The position numbers and the translations under genes are program-made. The notes beneath the pieces were generated by a model that had not been told where the DNA came from, made no database searches, and worked only from the letters and a program-made list of their open reading frames with translations. Shown here piece after piece: positions 1 to 5,490 of a stretch of 8,681 bases of DNA. Position 1 is the stretch's first letter. Each line of letters begins with the position of its first letter. Origin of the DNA: an uncultured Eisenbergiella sp. (GTDB lineage Bacteria > Bacillota > Clostridia > Lachnospirales > Lachnospiraceae); NCBI GenBank assembly GCA_947626725.1, contig CANQTI010000075.1, positions 1 to 8,681 on the forward strand. Reading direction: 5' to 3'.

Positions 1-5
1 GTGTA

Positions 6-12
6 CTCCTCT
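6..12 (-). promoter_or_regulatory. Ribosome binding site of a gene beyond the left edge
   Basis: Read on the minus strand, the last bases of the window are AGAGGAG followed by TACAC. This is a good Shine-Dalgarno sequence with 5 nt left before the edge, so a start codon is expected just outside the window. The promoter at 104-132 points toward it. The product cannot be told from here. Confidence 0.5.
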
Positions 13-32
13 TCTTCATCATCTTTGGCACG

Positions 33-91
33 GCGGCCGGACCGGCGCGCCGCTTCTGCTGTATCGGGACGCCCCGCACGGCGCGGCGTCC
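33..91 (-). promoter_or_regulatory. GC-rich structured leader with hairpins
   Basis: Between the promoter at 104-132 and the ribosome binding site at 6-12 lies a roughly 90-nt leader rich in G and C. GGACGCC (67-73) pairs perfectly with GGCGTCC (85-91) around an 11-nt loop. A second dyad, GCCGG-A-CCGGC, sits at 36-46. There is no U-tract after either, so they are not simple terminators. They could be leader structures that influence expression of the gene beyond the edge, but no known riboswitch is recognised. Confidence 0.4.
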
Positions 92-103
92 ATCATTTCA
101 TTC

Positions 104-132
104 ACTATAATCAATGGGAATGCGTTTGTCAA
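104..132 (-). promoter_or_regulatory. Near-consensus sigma-A promoter for a gene beyond the left edge
   Basis: On the minus strand a perfect -35 TTGACA (127-132) is followed after exactly 17 bp by TATAGT (104-109), a 5/6 match to the -10 consensus. The -35 begins 7 bp after the stop codon of the first nuclease gene, so the next gene has its own promoter although it lies in the same direction. Transcription would start near position 97. Confidence 0.8.
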
Positions 133-139
133 GAGAAAA

Positions 140-1273
140 TCACTGCAAAATAGAGCCCGGTTTCTCATGGCGGCTCACTTGAGCCAAAAACGCCTCCTCG
201 CTCATCCCGGCCTGCTTCGCGGCATCCGCCACGGTGAGCATCTGCTTTCGGACAAGATCGGACAGCGTAATAAGAATCCCTTCCTTTTTTCCAACCGCTA
301 TTCCTTCCTGGCGGCCTTCCTGTCTGCCCCTTTCCCTGCCTTCCTCAATTCCTCTCCGCAGGATCGTCTTCGCTTCGTACTCCAGGATCTTGCCTCCCAT
401 AACCGACTTCACCCCTTCCCGAACATTTGCGTATTTTGCGGCGATTCCCTCCGTCACACGGTCGGTCATCTCCGCCAGCGTCCTTTTCGTATAGACGCTG
501 ATCTCTCCGGTTTCCTCCATCGTCTCCAGATGTTTGGCTATCCGTACGTATTCCCGCTTCAGCTGCTCCAGTTTCTCGCTGTCCTGCTCGTACATCCTGA
601 ACCTTTTCTCATGGGTAAAGATGTAGAACGGGATCAGAAACAACAGCTTCTTCGAGAAGATCGTCTCCAGAGTATAATCCCGGATCTTCATCACACGGAC
701 CGGGAATTCCACCGTTCCTCCGGGTGTCGCCAGTTCAATCCGCATCTCCTCCGGCGTATTCCCCGTGCTCCGCAAAAAGAGCACCGCGCTGTGCGGGATC
801 GTCACCTTCAGGCGGTTCCCTGTCAGTTCTCCGTCATCCAACGCAATCTGCGCGGCATATTCAAAGATCCGGATCAGAAGGCTGCTGTCCGCTGTGCTCT
901 GACATTCAAAAAGATATTTCTTTCCCAGGACCGCGGCGCTTCCCGCATCCCGCGGCGCGGTTTCATCTTCGGAATGTTCCCCATCTTCTGGTATACTCTC
1001 TCCCCCAATGACGGTAAAAGCGGAATCCGTTATCCTCCGCTCTTCCTTTCCGTCCTGTCGGTTCAGATAATGCTCATTTCCGGAAAAAACAATGCGCTCT
1101 GTTCCGGAATAGCGTTCCCCGAAGATCTCATTGAGAACGGGAAGGACCAGTTCGCTGCAGTCGTTCAGCAGGGTACGGAACACATCGTCATAGGGCGTGC
1201 CGAACGCTCTCTCCTTCGCCGGTTTCGGTCTCAGGCCGTCCAATGCTGACGGCTTATCTGTTTTTTCATTCAC
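140..1273 (-). CDS. Rpn family / PD-(D/E)XK nuclease (putative transposase), copy 1
   Basis: This 377-aa protein belongs to the recombination-promoting nuclease (Rpn, PD-(D/E)XK) group that databases often label as transposases. The N-terminus has the family signature GTPYDDVFRTLLND (25-38). The likely catalytic residues are D83 in RRITDSAF and E123/Q125 in LFECQS, followed by R135 and a conserved LFLIPFYIF segment (211-219). Residues 230-290 are helical, and the tail is a Gly/Arg/Glu-rich tetrapeptide repeat (about 312-330). The start codon is GTG, preceded by AGGGG 8 nt upstream. No nearby in-frame ATG offers an alternative. No terminal inverted repeats or transposon ends flank it, so the nuclease reading is preferred over transposase. 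It is a paralog of the gene at 1439-2737. In E. coli, Rpn proteins are DNA nucleases with phage-defence and toxin-antitoxin roles; that role here is inference. Confidence 0.9.
   Translation of the reverse strand: MNEKTDKPSALDGLRPKPAKERAFGTPYDDVFRTLLNDCSELVLPVLNEIFGERYSGTERIVFSGNEHYLNRQDGKEERRITDSAFTVIGGESIPEDGEHSEDETAPRDAGSAAVLGKKYLFECQSTADSSLLIRIFEYAAQIALDDGELTGNRLKVTIPHSAVLFLRSTGNTPEEMRIELATPGGTVEFPVRVMKIRDYTLETIFSKKLLFLIPFYIFTHEKRFRMYEQDSEKLEQLKREYVRIAKHLETMEETGEISVYTKRTLAEMTDRVTEGIAAKYANVREGVKSVMGGKILEYEAKTILRRGIEEGRERGRQEGRQEGIAVGKKEGILITLSDLVRKQMLTVADAAKQAGMSEEAFLAQVSRHEKPGSILQ
284..340 (-). repeat. Tetrapeptide-coding repeats (GRQE/RQEG type), copy 1
   Basis: The C-terminal tail of the first nuclease gene encodes GRERGRQEGRQEG followed by IAVGKKEG, a degenerate 12-bp repeat. 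The paralog has one extra 12-bp unit at the same place. Repeats of this kind, varying in number, are known from the C-terminal helix of Rpn proteins. Confidence 0.65.
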
Positions 1274-1281
1274 GGTACTTT

Positions 1282-1307
1282 CCCCTATTTATCTTTGAAA
1301 ATAGGAG
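1282..1307 (-). promoter_or_regulatory. Leader hairpin covering the ribosome binding site, copy 1
   Basis: In the minus-strand transcript CUCCUAUUU (1299-1307) can pair with AAAUAGGGG (1282-1290) around an 8-nt loop. This gives nine pairs including one U-G. The right arm contains the AGGGG Shine-Dalgarno of the first nuclease gene, so the stem would hide it. Whether it is stable enough to control translation is not shown by sequence alone. Confidence 0.5.
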
Positions 1308-1326
1308 CCCCATACACCGTGTAATC

Positions 1327-1355
1327 ATTTTAGCATGCCGCCGCGGATCGGGCAA
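1327..1355 (-). promoter_or_regulatory. Promoter of nuclease copy 1
   Basis: On the minus strand TTGCCC (1350-1355) lies 17 bp upstream of TAAAAT (1327-1332), which is preceded by TGC, giving an extended -10. The same elements with the same spacing occur upstream of copy 2, so the promoter was duplicated with the gene. Confidence 0.65.
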
Positions 1356-1380
1356 GGGAGATTTAAAACCGTTTATAAGC

Positions 1381-1417
1381 AGGATTAGGGCACAGTGTAT
1401 AACTATGCCCCAATCCT
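1381..1417 (-). terminator. Long hairpin after nuclease copy 2 (possible terminator)
   Basis: AGGATTAGGGCA (1381-1392) and TGCCCCAATCCT (1406-1417) form a 12-bp stem around a 13-nt loop. On the minus-strand RNA the one imperfect position becomes a U-G pair. It begins 21 bp beyond the stop codon of copy 2. The sequence after it is not a clean U-tract, so it may act as a weak or factor-assisted terminator or a 3'-end stabiliser. Confidence 0.5.
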
Positions 1418-1438
1418 GTAACCTCGTTCAATTTTTGA

Positions 1439-2737
1439 TCATTCGCTCATCTGCTCATAGCGGCGCACCTGGTCCAGAAAAGCTTCTTCACTTATCCCAG
1501 CCTGCTTCGCGGCGTCCGCCACGGTGAGCATCCGCTTCCGGACCAAATCGGACAGCGTAATAAGAATCCCTTCCTTTTTTCCGACCGCTATTCCTTCCTG
1601 GCGGCCTTCCTGTATGCCTTCCTGTCTGCCCCTTTCTCTGCCTTCCTCAATTCCTCTCCGCAGGATTGTCTTCGCTTCGTACTCCAGGATCTTGCCTCCC
1701 ATAACCGACTTCACCCCTTCCCGAACATTCGCGTATTTTGCGGCGATGCCCTCCGTCACACGGCCGGTCATCTCCGCCAGCGTCCTTTTCGTATAGACGC
1801 TGATCTCTCCGGTTTCCTCCATCGCCTCCAGATGTTTGGCTATTCGTACGTATTCCCGTTTCAGCTGCTCCAGTTTTTCACCATCCTGTTCGTACATTCT
1901 GAACCTTTTCTCATGGGTAAAGATGTAGAACGGGATCAGAAACAACAGCTTCTTCGAGAAGATCTCCTCCAGCGTATAATCCCGGATCTTCATCACACGG
2001 ACCGGGAATTCCACCGTTCCTCCGGGTGTCGCCAGTTCAATCCGCATCTCCTCCGGCGTATTCCCCGTGCTCCGCAAAAAGAGCACCGCGCTGTGCGGGA
2101 TCGTCACCTTCAGGCGGTTCCCTGTCAGTTCTCCGTCATCCAACGCAATCTGCGCGGCATATTCAAAGATCCGGATCAGAAGGCTGCTGTCCGCCGTGCT
2201 CTGACATTCAAAAAGATATTTCTTTCCCCGGACCGCGGCGCTTCCCGCATCCTGCGGCACGGTTTTCGCTTCGGTCTCGCTTCCGCCTGCGGTTCTTTGC
2301 GCATCTTTGGAGCGTTTCCCAGCTTCGGAACATTCTCCAGCTTCGGAGCGTTCCTCGACTTCGGAGCGTTTCCTATCTCCGAAGCGTTCCCCAGCTTCGA
2401 AACGTTTCCCAGCTTCGAAATATTCCTCAACTTCGGAACTTTCCCCAGCTTCGGATGTAGTCTCTTCTCCAATAACGGTAAAAGCGGAATCCGTTATCCT
2501 CCGCTCTTCCTTTCCGTCCTGTCGGTTCAGATAATGCTCATTTCCGAAAAAAACAATGTGCTCCGTTCCGGAGTAATGCTCCCCGAAGATCTCATTGAGA
2601 ACGGGAAGAACCAGTTCGCTGCAGTCGTTCAGCAGGGTACGGAACACGTCGTCGTAGGGCGTGCCGAACGCTCTCTCCTTCGCCGGTTCCGGGTTCAGAC
2701 CGTCCAACGCCGACGGCTTATCCAGTTTTTCATTCAC
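1439..2737 (-). CDS. Rpn family / PD-(D/E)XK nuclease (putative transposase), copy 2
   Basis: This 432-aa paralog of the gene at 140-1273 is nearly identical over most of its length. It has the same GTPYDDVFRTLLND signature (25-38) and putative catalytic residues D83 and E177/Q179 (LFECQS). It differs by a roughly 54-residue insertion between the two catalytic motifs, made mostly of hexapeptide repeats (96-143, EAGKRF/EAGERF type). It also has one extra tetrapeptide in the tail and a different last dozen residues (ending YEQMSE). The start is GTG; the AGGG Shine-Dalgarno is shorter and 10 nt away, so it looks weaker than in copy 1. The insertion sits in a linker that is only about 30 residues long in copy 1, so the fold may tolerate it. 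No frameshift or stop is seen, so both copies look intact. Confidence 0.9.
   Translation of the reverse strand: MNEKLDKPSALDGLNPEPAKERAFGTPYDDVFRTLLNDCSELVLPVLNEIFGEHYSGTEHIVFFGNEHYLNRQDGKEERRITDSAFTVIGEETTSEAGESSEVEEYFEAGKRFEAGERFGDRKRSEVEERSEAGECSEAGKRSKDAQRTAGGSETEAKTVPQDAGSAAVRGKKYLFECQSTADSSLLIRIFEYAAQIALDDGELTGNRLKVTIPHSAVLFLRSTGNTPEEMRIELATPGGTVEFPVRVMKIRDYTLEEIFSKKLLFLIPFYIFTHEKRFRMYEQDGEKLEQLKREYVRIAKHLEAMEETGEISVYTKRTLAEMTGRVTEGIAAKYANVREGVKSVMGGKILEYEAKTILRRGIEEGRERGRQEGIQEGRQEGIAVGKKEGILITLSDLVRKRMLTVADAAKQAGISEEAFLDQVRRYEQMSE
1574..1642 (-). repeat. Tetrapeptide-coding repeats, copy 2 (one unit more than copy 1)
   Basis: The tail reads GRERGRQEGIQEGRQEG before IAVGKKEG. Compared with the first paralog, 12 bp encoding one QEG-containing unit have been added, leaving the frame intact. 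Confidence 0.65.
2309..2452 (-). repeat. 18-bp tandem repeat, eight units encoding hexapeptides
   Basis: Eight contiguous degenerate 18-bp units encode EAGESS, EVEEYF, EAGKRF, EAGERF, GDRKRS, EVEERS, EAGECS and EAGKRS (residues 96-143 of the second nuclease). The plus strand shows the unit as variants of CCCAGCTTCGGAGCGTTT. The array is absent from copy 1. It is a highly charged, probably disordered or helical linker between the two catalytic motifs. Its coding period (6 aa) suggests growth by replication slippage. Confidence 0.9.
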
Positions 2738-2747
2738 GGTACTTTTT

Positions 2748-2771
2748 CCCTATTTATCTTTGAAAATAGGA
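2748..2771 (-). promoter_or_regulatory. Leader hairpin at the ribosome binding site, copy 2
   Basis: This is the same leader stem as in copy 1 (1282-1307), but a C-to-T change and a 1-nt insertion in the Shine-Dalgarno arm shorten it to eight pairs. The AGGG element (2748-2751) is in the stem. Confidence 0.45.
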
Positions 2772-2791
2772 GCCCCATACACCGTGTAATC

Positions 2792-2820
2792 ATTTTAGCA
2801 TGCCGCCGCGGATCGGGCAA
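2792..2820 (-). promoter_or_regulatory. Promoter of nuclease copy 2
   Basis: TTGCCC (2815-2820), 17 bp, then TGC-TAAAAT (-10 at 2792-2797), identical to the promoter of copy 1. Identity between the two upstream regions stops at 2828, eight bases beyond the -35, which marks one edge of the duplicated unit. Confidence 0.65.
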
Positions 2821-3001
2821 GGGAGATTCCCAAAATTGCGGCCAGCTTTTATCTTAAATATTTTCCATTTCCCTATTCATTCTTTGTACACATTTGTGGA
2901 ATCCCGTTTCAGATTGCAGAACGATCAGCAAAAAGGGACGAAAATAACTCTCTTTTCGCTTCACAGGCGGCAAATTCGGGCTGGTTTCACATCTTTTTCC
3001 A

Positions 3002-3030
3002 TGGTATAATGACCTTGTGGTCATTATACC
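3002..3030 (+). promoter_or_regulatory. Extended -10 promoter inside a perfect 12-bp inverted repeat
   Basis: GGTATAATGACC (3003-3014) and GGTCATTATACC (3019-3030) are perfect inverted copies separated by TTGT. The left arm with the preceding T gives TGGTATAAT (3002-3010), a perfect extended -10 for the plus strand. A recognisable -35 is lacking. The right arm holds TATAAT on the minus strand. The dyad probably serves the 190-aa gene at 3128 as promoter plus operator. Because transcription would begin near its centre, it should act as DNA rather than as an RNA hairpin. Confidence 0.6.
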
Positions 3031-3037
3031 GCGCCGA

Positions 3038-3055
3038 CAGGCGCATAAAATCCGC
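3038..3055 (+). repeat. 18-bp direct repeat, first copy
   Basis: CAGGCGCATAAAATCCGC occurs here and again at 3088-3105, exactly 50 bp apart, in the leader of the 190-aa gene. The spacing is not a multiple of three, so the two copies would be read in different frames. That argues that this stretch is not coding. Confidence 0.7.
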
Positions 3056-3087
3056 CGAAGGCCCCATGTCCGGCGGGATACGCCCAC

Positions 3088-3105
3088 CAGGCGCATAAAA
3101 TCCGC
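3088..3105 (+). repeat. 18-bp direct repeat, second copy
   Basis: Exact second copy of the repeat at 3038-3055. Between them, CCGCCG (3052-3057) and CGGCGG (3071-3076) can form a hairpin. The role is unknown; regulator binding sites or a local duplication are both possible. Confidence 0.7.
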
Positions 3106-3127
3106 AGAAAAGGAAGCCTGCATCCGT

Positions 3128-3700
3128 ATGTTCAAGGTGATCAAAAACAAGGGAAATATCCTTGAGGCCTATCGGCTGGGCTCTGACAGCCCGGTCTTGT
3201 CCAAACTGATCGCAGAGGGAAAAGTCGTGCTGCGAAAAGACGGCAGATATGAGATTTTCTCGCAGGAGGTACAAAAGGCAGGCGCCGAACATGGAGAACT
3301 GGCATCCGCCGGAGATTATATCAAGCTCGACGGCACCGGCGCACCTTATCCCAATGATGCTGCTTTTTTTGAAGCAAACCATAAACATCTGTCCGGCGAT
3401 GTGTACGAACAGCTTCCGAAAATCCTGTGCGCGTGGGACGCGAAGGAACCGATGTGCGAGGAGATTCGATTTCTGGTCCGCGAAAAAGGACTGATTCTCG
3501 ATCCGACCTGTCCGGAACGCTATTATACCGTCCCGCTGTGGGGAACAACGGAGGCCGGCGATATCCGGGCGGTCCTGATTTTTTATTCTATTTTCTACCG
3601 GGATGATGGAACGATTGCGGATGCCTCCTTCAATCTGGTGGAACGGAAAGAATTTGAAGAAACCTACAGCAGATGCCAGGAACCCGCGTCTATGTCTTGA
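3128..3700 (+). CDS. Conserved-looking protein of unknown function, 190 aa
   Basis: I do not recognise a named family. The protein is soluble, without signal peptide or membrane segments. Notable stretches are MFKVIKNKGNILEAYRLG at the start, AGDYIKLDGTGAPYPND (61-77), FFEANHKHL (80-88), EPMCEEIRFLVREKGL (107-122) and a PLWGT motif (136-140). The sequence resembles hypothetical proteins I associate with Lachnospiraceae. The frame stays open upstream to a GTG at 3017, but that would place the start inside the dyad and run through two direct repeats in different frames, so ATG 3128 is chosen. Its Shine-Dalgarno (AGGA, 3111-3114) is unusually far, 13 nt away. It is the only plus-strand gene, with its own promoter candidate at 3002-3010. 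Its end converges on the PAP2-like gene across a hairpin cluster. Confidence 0.75.
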   Translation: MFKVIKNKGNILEAYRLGSDSPVLSKLIAEGKVVLRKDGRYEIFSQEVQKAGAEHGELASAGDYIKLDGTGAPYPNDAAFFEANHKHLSGDVYEQLPKILCAWDAKEPMCEEIRFLVREKGLILDPTCPERYYTVPLWGTTEAGDIRAVLIFYSIFYRDDGTIADASFNLVERKEFEETYSRCQEPASMS

Positions 3701-3716
3701 AAAGAGGACGCCGGCA

Positions 3717-3741
3717 TTTCCTTTTACAAAGACAAAGGAAA
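3717..3741 (+). terminator. Hairpin after the 190-aa gene
   Basis: TTTCCTTT (3717-3724) and AAAGGAAA (3734-3741) form a perfect 8-bp stem 16 bp past the stop. The stem can be extended outward through GCCGGC against GCCGCGGC with a bulge. There is no U-tract directly after it, so termination efficiency is uncertain. Confidence 0.4.
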
Positions 3742-3750
3742 GCCGCGGCA

Positions 3751-3801
3751 AAGACAAAGAAAGGCCGCGGCACGCCAAAATGTATGGCGCACTGCGGCCT
3801 T
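3751..3801 (-). terminator. Terminator of the lipid kinase-phosphatase operon
   Basis: On the minus strand AAGGCCGC (3794-3801) pairs with GCGGCCTT (3761-3768), with further inner pairing CGCC/GGCG. It is followed by TCTTTGTCTT (3751-3760). It lies just downstream of the PAP2-like gene, which ends at 3814. The T-run is interrupted but long. Confidence 0.6.
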
Positions 3802-3806
3802 ATATG

Positions 3807-3824
3807 TACGGCCTCACGGCCGTA
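3807..3824 (-). other. Perfect 7-bp hairpin spanning the PAP2 stop codon
   Basis: TACGGCC (3807-3813) and GGCCGTA (3818-3824) surround TCAC. The stop codon of the PAP2-like gene (3814-3816) lies in the 4-nt loop. It adds to the hairpin cluster between the converging genes. Confidence 0.45.
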
Positions 3825-4503
3825 TGATCCGTTTCCGTCCTCTCCGTGCGAGCTGATACCGTGCGCGGTAACGCCACAGCGTCACCAGATCGAAGGAATA
3901 AACAGCGCTGTACATCACGGCTGCCATGATGAAAGCGGTCAACACGTCAAACACGGAGTGCTGCTTGATGAGCACCGTAGAAAGGATGATGGATGTGCAC
4001 AGCACGAAAGACCCTGTGCGGACCAACCGGTTTTTTGACAGCTTTTCATTGTTGATCACTGCGAAATGCGCCCCCAGCGAATTGAACACATGAATGCTTG
4101 GGAACAGATTGGTAGCCGTGTCTGCCTTCCAGAGAAGTCCGATCAGCCGGGTAAAAAGATTGTCCCTCGGGAACGTCCGCAAACGCAGATGATGTCCGTT
4201 CGGGATAAATGTGGAAATGATCAGAAATACCGTCATCCCCGCACAGAGAAACACCGCATTTTTCCAGTAATCGTCCCTGTCGTGAAAGAACAGATAGAGC
4301 AGCACGGCCGGCACGTAGAGAAACCACAACAGATAGGGAACGACGAATACCTCACAAAAGGGAATATAGTCGTCGAGGTTCATATGCACCAGCATAATAT
4401 CCGTTTCCCTGCGCTGCTCCAGCAGGAAAAACCATATCAGATAAACGATGCCGTATAGAATGACAGGCACCCCGTGCCTATACTTTTCATAAAACGCTTT
4501 CAA
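3814..4503 (-). CDS. PAP2-like membrane phosphatase/phosphotransferase
   Basis: This 229-aa integral membrane protein has hydrophobic spans at about 11-28, 53-73, 82-100, 163-179 and 186-205. It carries the two best conserved PAP2 motifs: PSIH (135-138, in place of PSGH) and KQHSVFD (180-186), which supply the two catalytic histidines (H138, H182) and the aspartate. The first motif (K-x6-RP) is not clear; LRLRTFPRD (106-114) may stand for it. The PSIH form is closer to inositolphosphoceramide-synthase-like PAP2 proteins than to classic PSGH phosphatases. A lipid phosphate or phospholipid head group is the likely substrate. The start is TTG, with AAGGGG (4511-4516) 7 nt upstream. The gene begins 15 nt after the lipid kinase stop, so the two are cotranscribed. 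A pair adding and removing phosphate from lipids is plausible. Confidence 0.85.
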   Translation of the reverse strand: MKAFYEKYRHGVPVILYGIVYLIWFFLLEQRRETDIMLVHMNLDDYIPFCEVFVVPYLLWFLYVPAVLLYLFFHDRDDYWKNAVFLCAGMTVFLIISTFIPNGHHLRLRTFPRDNLFTRLIGLLWKADTATNLFPSIHVFNSLGAHFAVINNEKLSKNRLVRTGSFVLCTSIILSTVLIKQHSVFDVLTAFIMAAVMYSAVYSFDLVTLWRYRARYQLARRGRKRIIRP

Positions 4504-4518
4504 GGAAACACCCCTTCT

Positions 4519-5478
4519 TCAATAGACAAAACGAAGCTTCTGCTTCAGGACCGTGACCGTTATTCGATCCAGTTCTCCCGATGAAACCTCCCCGTCAGTA
4601 TGCACCCAGAGCGGCCTCTCCGTTCGGATCTCCACCTTGGATGCCCGGTAAAAACGGACGCCCCGGAACATGCCATGCTTTCCGAGCAGCGCCATGGGAA
4701 TCGCCGCCGGAAATTTCCATTTCACCAGCCCATCCACCACACACAGATCCAACATTCCGTCCTGCGCATCAGCGTCAGGGCAGAAACAAAAACCGCCGCC
4801 CTCATATCTGTGGGACATGACGGCAGCAAAAAGCATTTTTCTCAGGGGAATCTTTTCTCCTTCATCCAGCCGCATGACGGCACGGTTATACCGAACAGTC
4901 AGCATCTGTCCAATTCCGATGAGCAGATACGCCAGCTTTCCCAGTCTCAGCCGATTCAACCCGGCCTTCAGAGAAGATACCTGTACACCCGCGCATACCG
5001 CAGCGTCGTATCCAATCCCGCAGCTTACCAGGAAACGTCTGTGCAGCGTATCATTCCCGACTTTCCAGGAAAGGCAGCCTACATCCATAGGGACTTCCCG
5101 TCCGCCCTCCGCCAGCGACAGAAGCGCCTCTTTTTCCGTACGAAACAGGCCCATATCCCTGGCAAGATCGTTGCTGGAGCCTGCGGGGATATAACCGAAC
5201 CGCACCTTTTCAAAATTGGAAATCCCCTGGACCGCTTCGTTGATGGACCCGTCCCCGCCCAGGATCACAAGGAACAGTTCTTCATCCTCTCCCAGTCTTT
5301 CGGTCAGGCCGGCCGTGATCCTCTGGAAATCTCCGCTCTTTTCTGAAAAAAAGACATCGTAAGGCAGCGCCATCTCCTTTAAAAGTGCCTCGATGCGCTC
5401 CCATTTTTTCAGTCCCGCACCCGAATGAGAAGCCGGATTGACAATAAAATTCATTTTTTCATGCGTTTCGTAAGACAT
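4519..5478 (-). CDS. Diacylglycerol kinase-type lipid kinase (DagK/YegS family)
   Basis: This 319-aa cytosolic lipid kinase of the diacylglycerol/sphingosine kinase catalytic fold uses ATP to phosphorylate a lipid alcohol, most often diacylglycerol to phosphatidic acid. Motifs are in the expected order: NPASHSGAG (14-22), nucleotide-binding GGDGSINEAVQG (74-85), PAGSSNDLARD (98-108), GGGFCFCPDA (227-236), DGMLDL (240-245) and HTDGE (293-297). The length is normal for the family. The start is ATG 5478, with AGGGA 6 nt upstream. M9 is possible but has no ribosome binding site. It is the first gene of an operon with the PAP2-like gene, behind the promoter at 5656-5683 and a leader of about 170 nt. 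The substrate cannot be fixed from sequence; phosphatidylglycerol or undecaprenol-type acceptors are less likely alternatives. Confidence 0.92.
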   Translation of the reverse strand: MSYETHEKMNFIVNPASHSGAGLKKWERIEALLKEMALPYDVFFSEKSGDFQRITAGLTERLGEDEELFLVILGGDGSINEAVQGISNFEKVRFGYIPAGSSNDLARDMGLFRTEKEALLSLAEGGREVPMDVGCLSWKVGNDTLHRRFLVSCGIGYDAAVCAGVQVSSLKAGLNRLRLGKLAYLLIGIGQMLTVRYNRAVMRLDEGEKIPLRKMLFAAVMSHRYEGGGFCFCPDADAQDGMLDLCVVDGLVKWKFPAAIPMALLGKHGMFRGVRFYRASKVEIRTERPLWVHTDGEVSSGELDRITVTVLKQKLRFVY

Positions 5479-5490
5479 GTCCTGTCCCTG

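Noticed and set aside
17..96. 25-codon minus-strand leader peptide starting MMDAAPCGAS
   Set aside because: Its ATG lies at the predicted transcription start with no ribosome binding site, and the codons simply follow the GC-rich hairpins.
3..110. Plus-strand frame reading VLLFFIIFGTAAG up to TAA at 108-110, as the end of a gene entering from the left
   Set aside because: Only a short hydrophobic stretch supports it. The same bases make a coherent minus-strand promoter, leader and ribosome binding site.
167..1249. Plus-strand open frame of 360 codons opposite nuclease copy 1
   Set aside because: It is antisense to a clearly conserved nuclease gene, its protein is basic and of low quality, and the like frame opposite copy 2 follows simply from the duplication and high GC at third positions.
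140..2737. Insertion sequence or transposon, because the family is often labelled transposase
   Set aside because: I see no terminal inverted repeats, no target-site duplication and no DDE or HUH transposase motifs. The D...ExQ nuclease motif and duplication with promoter fit Rpn proteins better.
1832..2857. Plus-strand open frame of 341 codons opposite nuclease copy 2
   Set aside because: A shadow of the minus-strand gene. The FPSFGTF-like repeats in it are the antisense reading of the hexapeptide array.
2854..3150. Minus-strand frame of 98 codons in the intergenic region
   Set aside because: It runs through the dyad, both direct repeats and the start of the plus-strand gene, has no ribosome binding site and shows no recognisable protein features.
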